From Chaenocephalus aceratus (lineage: Eukaryota; Chordata; Actinopteri; Perciformes; Channichthyidae), in assembly GCA_023974075.1 (NCBI GenBank), contig CM043808.1:17325072-17389071 (forward strand): a DNA stretch of 64,000 nt, in the 5' to 3' direction. Shown piece by piece: positions 1 through 19,883 of the stretch (positions within the stretch are counted from its first letter, which is position 1; each line of letters opens with the position of its first letter). The position numbers were made by a program, and so were the translations under genes. The notes below the pieces were generated by a model. It was not told the DNA's origin and ran no database searches. It worked only from the letters and a program-made list of their open reading frames with translations.

Positions 1-395
1 GCATGTTTGCACACGGTGAAAACTGTTGCATTATTAAGCGAAAGAAGACTATGCCTTTTATGCATTTCTTTATCTTTCATGAAAATATTTGCATAACTAA
101 ATTCTGCAGTTAACGCCAGAAAACAGAAATACCTTGAACACTAGTGAAGCTGGTGAATTTTACCTCTATATATTTACATTCCTAGGTATAGTATTATGCA
201 GAATCACTGACCCCAACTGTCCTATAATTCACATTAGATTCACACTGCATAGACCCGCTGTATGTGTCATGTTTAGCTACAATGTGTTTTTTTAGTGCGA
301 AGAGCAGCATGGAATAATCCATTTTCTTAAATGCAACTTGTCCAGTTGAAGAATGAGACTTAATTGAGACTTAATTTTCTTTAACAAAATCTTAC
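1..395 (-). other. First intron of the KIAA0408-like gene (partial)
   Basis: Begins with the GT donor at 395-394 and runs off the window. AT-rich; no other coding or repeat signal seen. Confidence 0.45.
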
Positions 396-654
396 CTCTT
401 CGATTTGTTGCTGGATGTCTTGAAGCTGGTCCTCCCACTCTTGCATCTCTGAATCAAAGTTGTCCATCATTTCCGGCCTCTCCTGCCCCCAGCCCCTGCC
501 ACTGTGCTCCAGCCCACGCTCCAGATCAATGGCTGCCATGATGCAGGCCGGTCAATACCCAGAGGCCCCTTTAAATGCCAATTTCCCCTTTCTCCTGTTT
601 CACTTTACTGTCAGATGTTACCCTAGGTTTTCAAGGATCAATGGCCAGGAAACA
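396..654 (-). CDS. kiaa0408: KIAA0408-like gene, first coding exon (partial gene)
   Basis: Coding part runs from the ATG at 539-537 to 396 and gives 48 residues, ending in frame at a strong GTAAGA donor (395-394). An in-frame TGA lies shortly upstream of the ATG, so this is the start. A good acceptor (pyrimidine tract then CTACAG) ends at 655, so 540-654 would be 5' untranslated exon. The second half of the peptide (motifs MMDNFD, EWEDQ and QIEE) is acidic and helix-forming and aligns with the N-terminal region of human KIAA0408 (LLDQFD, EWESQ, KIEE) as I remember it. The gene continues beyond the left edge. It lies directly downstream of soga3 on the same strand, as in human. Function is unknown. 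Identity rests on a short match plus synteny, so it is likely but not certain. Confidence 0.6.
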
Positions 655-3600
655 CTGTAGAGAAAAACACATGGTGGGGGAAAAGACTGTTAGTATATAT
701 TATGAAATACACATTTTTGGTGCAAATTATTTTGCTTTAGACAAGTGAACATTTCAACAACCATTCACAATGCTGTTTTTTCAATGTCTTCAACACAAGG
801 CAGCATAACACATACTGCACTAGTGCCAATGACACCTGATTGAGGCTCCAATTAATCAAGTGAAACATAATTGCCCCATTTTTTTAATTGCCTAGTTAAA
901 GGGCTTGTATTTTTGGTCAATTTCTGGCCTAACAAAGGTCAGACATCACCAACCTCTTCTTTCACATTCTTAAAAAAATGCATAGTCGTGTAAGTATGTC
1001 ATGACAGCTTTTGTTCACTTTGACCTCCAGTCTGACTCTGTATGTCTCCCAACCTGGAGAGAAAAAATATAACTTAATCTCTAAAGTTGCCCCTCAGATG
1101 CACTTTTAAACACTGTCAATGTGGTCTGGTCAAAATATATTGATGCCATCATGATTCCAAAGCGAGGACTAACTATTATTGTGCAGCCCCTGGCTTTGTT
1201 GATGTTGTTGCCATCATTAAAGTATGACAAGTATCCTAATGAAGGTGCCCGAATGTACCAGCCACTTCCCTCCCACTTGTTATGCAACAGTAGAGATATT
1301 CATAATCGTGTAACTATGCATAGTAAACCTACGGCGTGGCCTGTGCGCATGGGAGGGTGACAGATACAAGTAGGCTACTCGTGCGATGAGAAAATTCAAC
1401 ATGGTATATGGAATAGATGTTGAAAAAAATTAAGATGTAACAGTAGACTCAACACCAGGCTTTGCCATGCAGGCAGTCTACATTTGTATACTTTCAGTTT
1501 ATGTACCATTAATTCGAAATGATTCCCATAAATCCGATGAATTTGCATTAAAGCTACAATTCCGCCTCATTATAAACAGCTGTTCTTACCTTGCTCAACA
1601 TAAGCGTGTTCAATGCTCCAGTATAAATCCTCAGTCTGCTCTACCTCCCGCGCGCTTTTCGCTCCGGACTCTCCAACACATGTACTCCCCTCTGCGCCTA
1701 AACGTGAAGTCTCCTCTCTCCGGTGCTTCCCCCTCGCTTGTTTCCACCTCTGTATTACGTATAACCCCTAGGACTAGATTTAAAGGGCCCTGATTCTCCT
1801 AGTCACGCCTCGGCGTTAAGTCCTGATCGCTGAGCTAAATGGTAAACAATTTCTGTTCCAGCCGGGGTCCCCAGCCTTTATACCGCGCCTTACTGTTTAC
1901 GTGGGCGCGCCATTGGAGCCGGTATCAAATATCATAATGTCAAATGTATTCCCCCATTTGAAGTCTCGACGGGACAACTGTCGTCACCAGCATCCTGGCT
2001 ATAATTACTGGGGCTCACGGAGAGAGGGAAAGTGTTTACATAGCTATTTCAGCTGCTGCGATCTCTCGGCCAATGGGCTTCTCTGTTGCTACTCTCCTTT
2101 AGGATGCTAGGGCAGATTTTGCCTTGTGACCATGCACCACTGCAACTCATTTTCAAAGAGATGCCAATTGAGTGTGTGTGACAAGGTTAGTAATAATGTG
2201 TCACACTGTCAATAATATCTTTATTGAAGTTAGTCACGAAGAGGAAACGGCAAGGTGCGTTCCTGGCATGTTAGGCAACATTTAATTCCTTTTTAAGAAC
2301 TAAACTTCAGGAGGCCACGGAATTTTAATGTCATGAAATATTTTAACTTACGGATCTATCTTTCAAAAGCGCTAAATGTGTAAACATGTCCTGGAGTAAC
2401 CTTTAGCTGAGACCTTGTTTTTGACTCGTCCAAAACAGTTGCTGCTGACACACCATCAATTACTAAAGCCTGACTCTAATTGGGGGTCCCACTGGGATCT
2501 TTGACTTGTCCCCCTTGGACAAATTCTAACATTTGGCACTTGACGTTATCATCAGAATTCCTTCCAGTTTAAAGCTACGGGATTATTGCCATTATTCCTC
2601 CACCTGTTGTGTTCCCTATGACACATCCCCCAGGAGTTAGGAGAGGGGGTAACAACTGTATCCTTACTTTACCTTGAGGCAACAACAGGGGGTGGCGCAT
2701 CAAGTGTCATTCTGAAAAACAAGGAAGAGGTGACTGCTGTCATAACGTGGAACAAGATCAAATATATTTAGAAACAAGGTTAAACCAGACATATAGTGGC
2801 ATGGAAAGTTGATTAATGCTTCCTCCCTTAGAGCCTTGCAACCTTTAAACCTCGATGTAAGCAATGCTAATACGCAAGGCAAAGGTTTGTCACAACATTT
2901 TGGGTGGGGTTAATATCAAGGGGGGGACTGTGGGGGTCCTCATCCAGTTTTTCTTTTCCTGCTTTTTTGTGAATTCTTATGCTCCAATTTATAATAATAA
3001 TAATTCCTTGCATTTATTATAGCGCTTTTCCAGTGCTCAAAGCGCTTTACAGATTATGGTTGAGATGTCATTATTGCTCTCAATTTGCCAACCCTATTTT
3101 AACTGTCTGGTTACCATGGTAATCAGGATTAGGACCTACAATGAATATGTTAATGTTCCTATCCCAATTTAAGATATAAAAGGTTATTACATAAGCATCC
3201 AAACAACATTTTAAACAACACTCTGAGCTTTAGGAACATTCTTAAACTGTCCTAACCTCTCCACCAGGTAGTGTTAGATACTTATTTAATCTATAAGGCT
3301 GCTCTTTTATGGATTTTACAAGACAAACTAAATGTCAACAGCCACAAGTGCGCCTTCTTTGTTTTATCTCTCGAGTTAGCATTGCTGACAGAATCAATTA
3401 TTTTTTGTACCAACACCTCGAACTCGTCTCTCTTGAAGTTAAGTGCTCATTGTTCTAATGTTGTAATTTTTGTAAGGTTTAATGATTTATATTTCTGTGA
3501 AAGATATCTGAAAAGATTTTTGCCGCCACTGCCTTTCGCTAACCGGGCTTGTGAGACAATAGTATAACGACGTTTGTATCACGTGGTACCTCTATGTCGT

Positions 3601-4978
3601 CAGTGATCAAGAGTCATAGTATTTTCTAGTTGGTGAAGAAAAACAGGGTTTTAAATTTGTTTGGCCGTACATAAAAACTATCAATGAAAAATGCAGGTTG
3701 TGCCTCAAACTGGCATCACTTTCTTGTGACTCGATAAAAGGGGGGAGGGGTAGTGTGCCATCTAGTGGCTGAAGGTTTTTATTGTTGTCAATTGCACCTT
3801 TAGTTAAGAAGTTTTTGTAACACAACCCCATCAGTTTTTTCCTTATTCCCCCAACTGAGTTCCTTCTTTTTTTTGTGTGTTTATTTTGAGTAGTAACCTT
3901 TTTAAATGTGCATGTGTCACCTGTTCACTTTAGATAATAGTCTGACTCACTGAAACTTAATAGTGGCTTTAAGGCTGCAAATGGCTGCGTCTCTCAGGCA
4001 GCACTTCCACTATCTGTATTATCTATCTGTGACTGTCCTTGCATGCTTTTCCTATGTGCTTGTGATTAGTTTAAAGAAATACAAACAAGCCATGATGTAT
4101 TTTCTAAAATGGTATTATGGAGCCAGACAAAGCGCGAGATAGGTCTGGCTATGCGAGACTGTCAATGATGATATTTATTTTAATTAATTTATAAACCACC
4201 TAGAATTGTATAGCTCTTATGTGTTACAGCATAATTATTGCTTGTTAAAAACGTTCTGCAGATTCTAAATATATCGCACATATCTGAGTTCTCTAAGACT
4301 TTATGAATAAGTTGTAATATTTTGAGAAAAAGTTGTAATTTTGATTGGGATAAAGTGTGTTACTGCTCTGTTGATGTTCAAAATGAAGCTAGAGCCAACA
4401 GAAGTTGGCTAGCTAGCTTAGCATAAAGACTGCTGCAACAGCTAGCCTGGCCCTCTCCAAAATAAAATAATGCACATAGCAGGACCTTAAAGCTTACTCA
4501 TTAACATGATATTAATACGTGGAAATGTAAAATTGTAATCCAGACTAGTCTATCTGATTTCCCCTGTTTCAAGTGTTTTTGCAAAGCTAAGCTAATCAAC
4601 TGCTGGCTCTCCCCTCATGTTTAGTATGCAGATATAAGAGTAGAATCAGTCATCATTTAAATTAATCCGTCACTTAATATTCATAGGGTGAATAACAAAC
4701 TTTTTAAAGGCTACTGTACCTATCATCAGGTCCAACAGACATGCATCTTAAAACTGACATGACAATTTCTAAACACATAGGATTGCTATCATGCAAACGT
4801 ACAAAATACAGATATTAGATTCCAATTGATCAGTTTTTAAGCTTATTATCTACATATATGTTGTTGTTGTTTACTCCGCTGCATTACAAACATCAGATCA
4901 AGACACAATGATGTTGAAATTGTACTTTTTTATAAAACTGAAATAGGATCAGCAACATGGTTAGTCTTTCAGTGCAAC
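655..4978. other. Spacer between soga3 and the KIAA0408-like exon
   Basis: No convincing exon. 1600-2110 is richer in GC and CpG than its surroundings and could hold an upstream promoter of the KIAA0408-like gene, but no first exon can be fixed. 3001-3060 carries the phrase TATAGCGCTTTTC followed by AAAGCGCTTTACA, a small self-complementary tail common in dispersed fish repeats. The rest is AT-rich unique-looking sequence. Confidence 0.35.
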
Positions 4979-5983
4979 CCCGTCTCATGGCATTTCGTGT
5001 TATAGTCACGACATTTAATCTAATGATTCGTGTTCACCAACACGATTTTCCCCTTTTTGTCGTGTCACACAGAACGATTTTAAACGCAATGTATTTCTAT
5101 TGGTAGTATGTTTCGTGCCTGCACCACGTCTTTCTGTCCGGTCGGGTCTTGGAAGACCGGAAGCTGTGTGGTTCATAAAAACATTTTCTTACTCAATATC
5201 AAGCCACGATTATTGTTTTTATTTCCGATAGTATAATGTCGGACTTTTGTTGCCATCCGCGAGGAAAATAAATGGGGCTCAGAGAGCCTCAGAATACTGA
5301 AATCTGTATTTTTTAAATCTTTTTTTCCTTCTAATTTGTTCTAAATAACACACTGTTATTTACTCAACAATAACTGATGTAACTGAATTTCAAAATAAAA
5401 TAACCGGAAACAGATACACACCCACCGAACTGATTACCCAAGATCCTCAGCTATGGTTTAAGCTTGGTGATTGGATTGTTTAGCCGCAATGCACGTTGGG
5501 ATATGGTGTTTATGCGATATAGAATCCGAAAAACATTTAAAAAAATAAATAAAAATACTTTAATCCGAGTGTGCTTGCTTTTCTCTTTGGAAGTCATCAC
5601 ATAACGGCATTTTAATACTCGGTTCGGCCGAAACTGAATACGTGACGTGGATCATAAATATATCAGCAATTAAACAACATCTTCAATTTCTCTTAGTCCT
5701 TGCATTATCAACATTAATACATTATACGATTTCAAAACAATAATCATGGCTTTATATTGAGTAAGAACATGTTTTTATGAACCCCACAGCTTCCGGTCTT
5801 CCAAGACCCGACCGGACAAAAATACATGTTGCAGGCACGAAACACACTACCAATAGAAATACATTGCTTTTAAAATCGTTCTGTGTGACACGAAAAAAAG
5901 GGGAACATCGTGTTGGTGAACACGAATCAATAGATTAAATGTTGTGTGACTATAACACGAAATGCTGTGGGACTGGGGGGGAA
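4979..5983. mobile_element. Fold-back (long terminal inverted repeat) non-autonomous DNA element
   Basis: The left arm, about 4979-5210, is repeated as a reverse complement at about 5745-5983. The arms share GCATTTCGTGTTATAGTCAC near the tip, then the ACACAGAACGATTTTAAA block and the GGTCGGGTCTTGGAAGACC block, with scattered mismatches. The core of about 530 bp has no ORF. A related core, inverted, occurs at about 37200-37450. The tips are eroded and I could not fix a target-site duplication, so the superfamily is open. It lies 3' of the soga3 stop codon and might be transcribed in its 3' UTR. Confidence 0.75.
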
Positions 5984-6226
5984 ACAGAAACAGTGACACA
6001 TTGTAACTCACCTTCTTTAGGGATAGACGTGGACAGTGATGTGTAATGAATAATATCGACTGCGGTGTTGAATCTAGCCGCACTTTCTTGAATGTGGTTG
6101 CAGCCTCGGCAAGTGCTGAGCTTTTTCTGTGCTTTTGGTTACCTTGGCAACAAAGAATGTGGGGAGGAATGGAAAACAACAGAGCAAAAACAAACAAGGA
6201 ATGATGTGAATTAAGGGAGGCGTACA

Positions 6227-12519
<6,293 letters not shown>

Positions 12520-14028
12520 TTTCTGCTGCACTCAAACTCCAAACATGGGCGATGGTTTGTAGTTGTTTATCATGAAGTTAAATAGCACAGCAGCTCCAAA
12601 ATTGCTCAATTACATAAGGTAACCCAATTGTAATATTTAGAGAGTTAAGGAGAATGCCACCAGAGCTTTTCTGCGATTGCGCACACTTCACTTATCATGA
12701 CCCATAACTTTAGGGTCTACTTGTTTACTCCAGAACTTATGGACTTTATATTTTTGCAACAACATCCATTCAACGACACTTGCAAAATATATACTTTTTA
12801 AAAGTCTCTTATGCATCTAACAGAGCTCCAATGGGTGCATTCTTACCGCAGAGTATCAAGCAGAGTCGCTGACACAGGGCACCGGACAACTGACGTGAGG
12901 ATGTACGTCAAACCAGGAAGTAAACAGCCACCCCCACATCTTTATCTCTCTCTAAAAAGTTCAATTTCCATTGCTAAATAAGAACAGTATTTCTAAAGCA
13001 GGTGGCAAATGCTTTACAGTGTAAGGATAAACATTACATAAGTAGAGGTTATATCCTTTTACAACAAACATTTACAAGAGGAATATTCACTTAAATGTAT
13101 TAACATCAGTTAATACTTTGAAATGAAGGCATGACTGGAGTGCAACAAATCAATTATTAACTAATGTGTAACTTGATAAGATCAAAATGGGAAGAGAACA
13201 AAACAAAAGTGTAAGATAATGTGAATAAGGCACACACCCAAATCACAATACTCCAAAATGAGGTTAGTGCAACTTTAAACAGATCAATAGGGATCAGGTG
13301 TGTTGCATATATATGTATATGTTCTCCTGCATTATAACATCGGGTCCACCTATTTGATCCCTGTCAAAAAAAAGTCGTAATATCCTCTGTAGTTTTAAAG
13401 GTGCCATTCCTTATGTCTGAGAAAAAGTCACAGGTTTAAAATTATTTGAACCATTTGGGCTAGTTTAATATCAACATAACTAAACAAAAATATACAAAAC
13501 AGTCGTTTTTAGACATTTTAATGCAGAAATGTCACATATTCATTTCATGTTTTACAATACATTTGTTTCTTGCTTGACAATACTGAGTTTAATGTATTAA
13601 AGATTCCCAGCATGTACATACAATATGCCTCACCCACTCTGGTCATTAATCACAAAAGGTACTTTAACTAAATCCAGTCCCAGCAGAGGGTGCTCTCCAC
13701 AGACAAAACACTAAAGACAATCTGTCCCAGTAAAACGCTGACTGTTTCCACTCTGCTCGGATAGAATGAGCGCCTTAGTCATATAATTGCTAATGAGATG
13801 AGTAAGTGACGGGCCAGGTTTGCAGAGATTTAACCCCTGACAATCTGACCCTTCACCCTAGCAGACTCGCTCTCTCAGAATGGGTCAGTACTCTTCAGAC
13901 GAGATGTCTATTTGCTGCACATTTTCCAAGGCATGGACAAAGTAAAGCATTTTGGAACTAGCAATGTGTTTCACACTTAAGAGAGTTGCCAAAGCTTTGT
14001 AATCCTTGGTGTGTGTGTGTGTGTGAGA

Positions 14029-14059
<31 letters not shown>

Positions 14060-16080
14060 CGTGTGTGTGTGTGTGTGTGTGTGTCTTTAGCAGAAGAAAT
14101 GCTGGTTATAGTGACCTGTACTAAAGCCTTGGCTCTTCTGCAATCCTCTTAGTCCCTGGCTTAGATCCCTCTGTGTCCCCGTGGAGGACATGTACTCCTC
14201 ATCTAGTTTATCATTCACACCTACACCCTTGCCCCTTGGGTTTTCCGCCTCCACCCTGATGCGATGGGTTCAAAGGGACAGGTGGTGGTGTACTAGGATA
14301 AGAAGGAAGGCTGCTAAGTAGTGCATGTAGCCTTCTGTAGAGTAGTTTGAAGGATGTGGGAAAAGTGGCTTACAAAAAACCCCTCAGTGGAATCAGGAAT
14401 AACAGAATGGTTGTGATTTAAAAAAATGTTGGAGTATAGGAAAACAATAGTGGAAGAATCATTTAATAGATGCCATTACTGGATCCAGAATGCGGTGAAA
14501 GAGCAAAGGGATAGAGTGTGTTTGTCACAGGGTAGTCAAGAAATGGATAAGTGTGTTTGAAGAATCTGCTGGAATTCCTTAAATTAACCCTGATATTAAA
14601 CTCACAGCAAAGCACTTGGTTGTTTGTAGGAAAAAACACACTTAGTTCAATTATGCACCTCTTTTTGCTCTGCCCCTGATATCGACTTGGTATCAAAGCT
14701 AAATGTTAACTAATCCATACAGTTTGAGAGTCGCAGGAGCAACCTGGTGGCAGATTAGCAAAGGCTTCCCTTCCAGTGACCTGATTTAAATGTTAACTCA
14801 TGTGACGTTTCGGAAGTAAGCTCTTTTGGAGCTAAAGCCAATTTACCCCCAAAGATTAGGGCAGATCTGTCTGGACAGGCCACCTACCTCTGCCTCTCAC
14901 ACACACCTAGCAGAGTTCCTGGGAGGAAGGAAGTAGAGGAATGAGGTGAGAGATGGTAAGACGGGGGATGGGAGGGCTTCGGCTCCAGATTAGGTTCCTT
15001 AATGGGTGACAACTTGATCCTATACGTTGACTTCCTAAACTGATTTACAACATACTTAAACTAAGTCAAAGAAACACAAACGTAAACTATTGGGTGCTGA
15101 CATTGTCTTTATTTCAGTTATATGTGCAGCCAGAAGCTGTGTTGCCTTCATTCTTAATAAGACAATGAAATAACCATTTGTTTTCTTTAAAAAAAAAAAA
15201 AAAAAAAAGCTCTTTTCAGGAGGAGTTTCCCTTCAGTCCAACATGGCAGTGAGACGATTTTGAGCTGAATTTCAAATGTCTTATTCTTGCACCTCAGCTA
15301 CATCGCACAGCAAACAGAAATAAATGATGAGGACCCACATACAAATATTATAACAAAGATACCCATACATTTGCATAAATACTCAAAGAAACTAACAATG
15401 CCACTGTCCCAAAGTGTTTTAAACCAGGTTTTTAATCACAATGAACATGAAATAAAATGTAAATATCATGTCTTACAGTTGCATCAGCTTGAGACAGCAG
15501 AGAAAGTCCATGACATATATGATTGGTGGATGGTGTAGATAATTGTAAAGTTAAATACAATAGATGGCAGTTATGAGAATGTCTCATTGTGATTGTTTTT
15601 GTTTCCTAACTTCGTAAACAAATATCTCCCCACGAACCCAGAAAAAAACGCTTTGGTATAAACAACTGCATGTTCTCTTGTTGGTAATAATTAAATTAAT
15701 TAAAACTCTTTTAGAGCACTAGAAAATAAATAAGCATATTAAAGACTATTTAAGCTTTCAGTTAAAACAATACTGGAATCCAGAGTACAAAAGTTGGAGG
15801 TGAATCTTGGTTGATAAGATCAACGATGCTGAGTTTGTAGGTCCTTTTTTAATATGTTGGTCCTATGACGGTCCAGAACACAGTTGGACAGAAGAGCTCG
15901 GAACATACGTGATCAGCATCTTGCTTTTTAAAAAAACAACTTTTATGGAGACAACCATCACCCCTCTCTTCCTTCTCGAAACCCCTTAGACACAAACACA
16001 CACTTCTATGCTTTCAGCTTTCCAAGTTGGTGACAAATCACATCCTTCTACATTATTTGCAGGGAGGAGGAAGCTTTCTG
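12520..16080. other. Spacer between elovl4 and soga3
   Basis: 12520-12600 is the probable soga3 5' UTR/promoter side. The rest is AT-rich with no convincing exon; it holds a (GT)n array at 14009-14084 and an A run at 15189-15208. Part of 15100-16080 may be elovl4 3' UTR if the proximal poly(A) signal is not used. Confidence 0.4.
14009..14084. repeat. (GT)n microsatellite
   Basis: About 76 bp of GT repeats with GAGA and GCGTGC interruptions. Confidence 0.95.
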
Positions 16081-16086
16081 TTTATT
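16081..16086 (-). terminator. elovl4: Candidate proximal poly(A) signal of elovl4
   Basis: AATAAA on the minus strand 83 nt after the stop codon. Vertebrate elovl4 messages often have longer 3' UTRs, so this may be one of several sites. Confidence 0.35.
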
Positions 16087-16168
16087 CCTTACCTAACCCT
16101 TCCCTCCTTCTCTGGCCCTTCCAACAACTGTCCTCTCTTTAAATCGCCGAGCACGCCCTCTTCCTTAT

Positions 16169-19100
16169 TTACTCCCTTTTCGCTCTTCCTTTCTTTTGCC
16201 TCTTCCCGTTATCTTCCACTTGCTCCACTTGCTCCACTTTGCTATGACCGTTAGTTACCATAGAGGTGCCGTTCGCCGCGGACTTGACTCCCTTCTGCGA
16301 GGAGGGTTTGCGTCGGTACGCGTGGTAGTAGAAGTTGGCGAAGAGGATGATGAAGGTTACGGCGTAGCCAATCAGAGCCCACTGCATCCAGGCGGGGAAT
16401 TGACAGCCTGTGTAGAGGGAGTAGCCGGCGTGGCCGATGGTCACGTGGAACTGGATCTGTTCAACAGACAAATTGTATAAACAAAATTAGGCGACAAAAG
16501 AGCCCACATCGTGGTAAAAGCACAATAAACCTGCAGAATGTAATTGGAAAACAAGGATTCCTATAACCATGGATTAATGTAAGACATTAGTTATTATGCA
16601 CTGAACATATCTTTCTCAGGACTATCATTGATGGACAGAAATCAGTATTGTTCAGTGTATCTCATTTGTCTTTTCTAGTTCTTTTATCTAGCTGTAATGC
16701 TTTGATAAAAGTATAATCAGTCCGATCATATTTTGAAATAAAAATACTTTTAAGGAAGAAAAACCACCAAATAAATAATCCCAACCCACAAAGCAGGTTA
16801 TCTTTAAAGTCACACTCACGATCTGAATAATGGTGAGGTATTTCTTCCACCAGAGGTACTTCTGCATATGAGGTCCCAGAGCAGCCAGGCCGTAGTACCC
16901 GTACATGAGGACGTGGATGGAAGAGTTGATGGTTGCACCAAAAAATGCTGTGGGAAAAAAATATAGGCGTCAACTTGTATCAGAGTTCAGCGGATTTGAA
17001 AGTTGATAGCGTTCAAACTGAATGCGAGTGCAACTGAAGACTCCATAAGAGCCCTTTACTCACATTGTCCACCTGGGACCCATTTCATGCCGATCCACCA
17101 GAGGATGAACATGGTGCAGTGATGGTAGACGTGGAGGAAGCTGACCTGGGTGAACTTCTTCCTCAGGATGAAAAACACTGTGTCCAGGAATTCTACTCCT
17201 TTGGAGATGTAGTACCACCAGAGAGCAGACGCTATCTGAAGACGTTCAAAACAGGACCGAGGTCATTATTGCGGTTTGATGAGGAGGATCCTTGAGTCTA
17301 ACACCGCTGCACACAATAGCATCTTTGATGGACTGCGAAATGCAGTGGGAAGACATTGGCGTAGTATTCAATCTGGCTTCTTATGCTGTGTTTTCTGTAT
17401 GTTACATCTTCTTTAACGGGACACCCACTGAATCCCTTCAAAGCTAAATTAATGAGTTGAATTCATATTAAAAAAATGTGTTTGCTATTGACAGTAGCCT
17501 GGCTATTTCAACATTAGTGGTTTGTGCAGGATGTCCTATGAAATCCTTCACATTTCTTTTTGACCAATCAGTGGTCTGAAGTGTTTTAACCCCACCTTCT
17601 AGTATAGGCTCAGACCTCGTGGAACACAGCTTAGATGGTACCAAAAAAGGTTCCAGGTACCATCCACAACCTTTTCTAATGGAAAACAAAAAAGGAGCAA
17701 AGTAAATACAGCCATGCGGTGAATGTGAGGCTTTGAGGTCCTAGTAAATCAGACCTCTAAAACACTTACCTGAATCCACTTACGTAGGGCAGTTGAGTGA
17801 AGTATTACTAAAAATAACTACTGCACCAAGCGTTTGTATGAGTATATTTGTGAACAAGGTATACAAAAAAAAAAATGGGAAACTAAATCTTTGTTTTTGC
17901 CATCAGGGAAAGAACGTCCAAATACTTCAGATATCACATGAAGAGTAAGTCTGTTTTATATAGTATATTTCTACTATTTGTCACTCAAATCAAAGTGTGT
18001 TCTCCTATCTAACTCTTTGTCAGCCTGACATGCAGATAGTACATATGGCTGATCTCTAAGCTGCGGTGGTGCCCTCATCAAAGAGCACAGGCCTGAGGGT
18101 GGAGTGTCATGGTGGTGAGACCAATTACTCCTGCCTATCTGAGAGCAGGCCACACCCTAAGTCACTGAGATACACTCACTTTTACTCCTCTCTATTTCTG
18201 TACTCCTTTAACCCCAGACAAAACTAAAAGCACTGATCTCCTTCAGGTCAACGTTTTCCTGAGATAAGTCTGGTGCTTTTTTATCTTAGGTGAAGTGTGT
18301 GTGTGTGTTGGAGGAAGCTCACCCTGACTTCATTCTCATCATTGGAGTAGCTGACGGGCTGACAGAGGTAGCTGTAGCCGGCCCTTCGAGATGCTATTAG
18401 GAGCTGGTGGGAAGAAACAAACCACAAACTCAGAAAATGGTTGACAATTCCTAAGATATCAACCGAGCAACAACGTCTGCAGTGAACTTCCTGTTGACAC
18501 TTTTCTAGTGATCAAGTAATCAAGATGCATAACAGCCTGGTTGAGATATTACCGTGAGAGAACACCCGTATAAGACTTACTGTTCGACCATTTGAAGGCA
18601 CTTCAAGGCGGTTCAACTGCAAGTAATTGTCTTGTTTCTTTAGGTTAAGTAGTGGGTTTATCACAGTGGATAAACCCACTACTTAACTCCTCCGCCCTTG
18701 GTGTATTTGCTTGCCTTTTCATGCATTCTGTGCCATTTTGGAGTTTAGACATCTTCCCTCTATAAACAAATATGTTTGTATAGTGTGTCAAGTTACTTTT
18801 TGAACTTCTAACTTAACTTTTTTAACCAATAAGACCTAGAGTTTAAATATGCAGTAACAATTATACCTGGCATGATTGACAGTCTTTCTGAGGGAATGCT
18901 TTTTGGGAACAGTCCTTAGTATCTTATCACGCTTTTTCCACGTCATCCCTTTATCATGACAAAGCAACTATATGTCACATGTACTAGAGTAATACATCTA
19001 CGTGTCTTCACCTCTTTGGCGATGTAGAAGTTGAGAACCACCATGCTGAAGTTGTAGACTATGAGGGTCTTCCTGAGTATATAGGGCTGGCGGTCCTGCA

Positions 19101-19858
19101 TGTATCTAGGCCCCGCCCACAGGAAGAGCAAGTACAGGCAGCTGATGGCCAGAGTGGGGAGGGGAGATGACATCATCGGCCAGCTCCCCACCCTCTTGTC
19201 TGCAGGAGAACAATTGAATTATGGGGAAATGTAAGGTATGGTGATTAAACAACAGAACAGCTGTTGTTAACACATAGGTAGTGCGTTTAGTATCAAGCTA
19301 ATGTGCTACAGTTAACATTCACACCATGTCACACAACCTTTAGTTTTTGATTTCTATCTATTTGGATTACCGTTAGCATTCTGATGAATAGATAAATGAA
19401 AAGTTTAACAACTATCCAGGTCATTTATGACATGCTTCATCAGCATTTTGGCAGTTTTTGTCATTCTTTTGACACTAGCCTTATGAGTAATGGCTACAAT
19501 TTACACGCATACTACTAGGTTTATTGCATAAGATATCATCAAAATATTGCACAAACTACCTGTGGCTACATCTTGGTTCAACTTTTACCTGCCTAAATTT
19601 GCTTTTTAGTTATATACATGTGATATTAAGTAAGGCAAATTTCTTCTGTGTACTTTCCTGTATATTCCCTTATCTAAGTGACTAAAACGTCCCCTAAAGA
19701 CTTACAATGATAACGCTAGACATTCCTGAATACCCTAAAGTGGCACACTGATCTTGATTGAATTACAATTGAGTGATTGTAAAGATCTTACCTGATATAG
19801 TAAGGCCCCATTTGTAAAATTCTACAGTGTCATTCACAAAATGTGTTACAGCCTCCAT
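16169..19858 (-). CDS. elovl4: ELOVL4 very-long-chain fatty acid elongase, complete
   Basis: Six coding exons: 19858-19792, 19199-19012, 18403-18323, 17235-17064, 16947-16820, 16456-16169; 924 nt, 307 residues plus stop, a usual ELOVL4 length. All junctions are GT-AG with matching phases. The condensing enzyme of ER fatty-acid elongation adds two carbons from malonyl-CoA to very-long-chain acyl-CoA. All ELO motifs are present: KGVEFLDT (124-131), [10 protein letters not shown] (142-151, histidine box HVYHH), [12 protein letters not shown] (177-188) and TxxQxxQ across the exon 5/6 junction. Several hydrophobic spans fit a multipass protein. The C-terminus RAKRE fits the RXKXX ER-retrieval signal of fish Elovl4. 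The C-terminal tail holds a small VEQ repeat. The sequence is clearly of fish Elovl4 type; I could not decide between the a and b paralogues. Nothing looks broken, so the gene should be active. Confidence 0.95.
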
Positions 19859-19883
19859 GGCTCTGCCGTTGGTCCTGATTATA
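19859..19883 (-). other. elovl4: 5' UTR part of the elovl4 start-codon exon
   Basis: The acceptor CTGCCACAG ends at 19884, so the exon begins 25 nt before the ATG. The pyrimidine tract is provided by the CT-rich microsatellite just upstream. Confidence 0.65.

Noticed and set aside
4120..4165. SINE or MITE end with GTCTGGCTATGCGAGACT
   Set aside because: Wording seen in fish repeats, but no second end or duplication was found.
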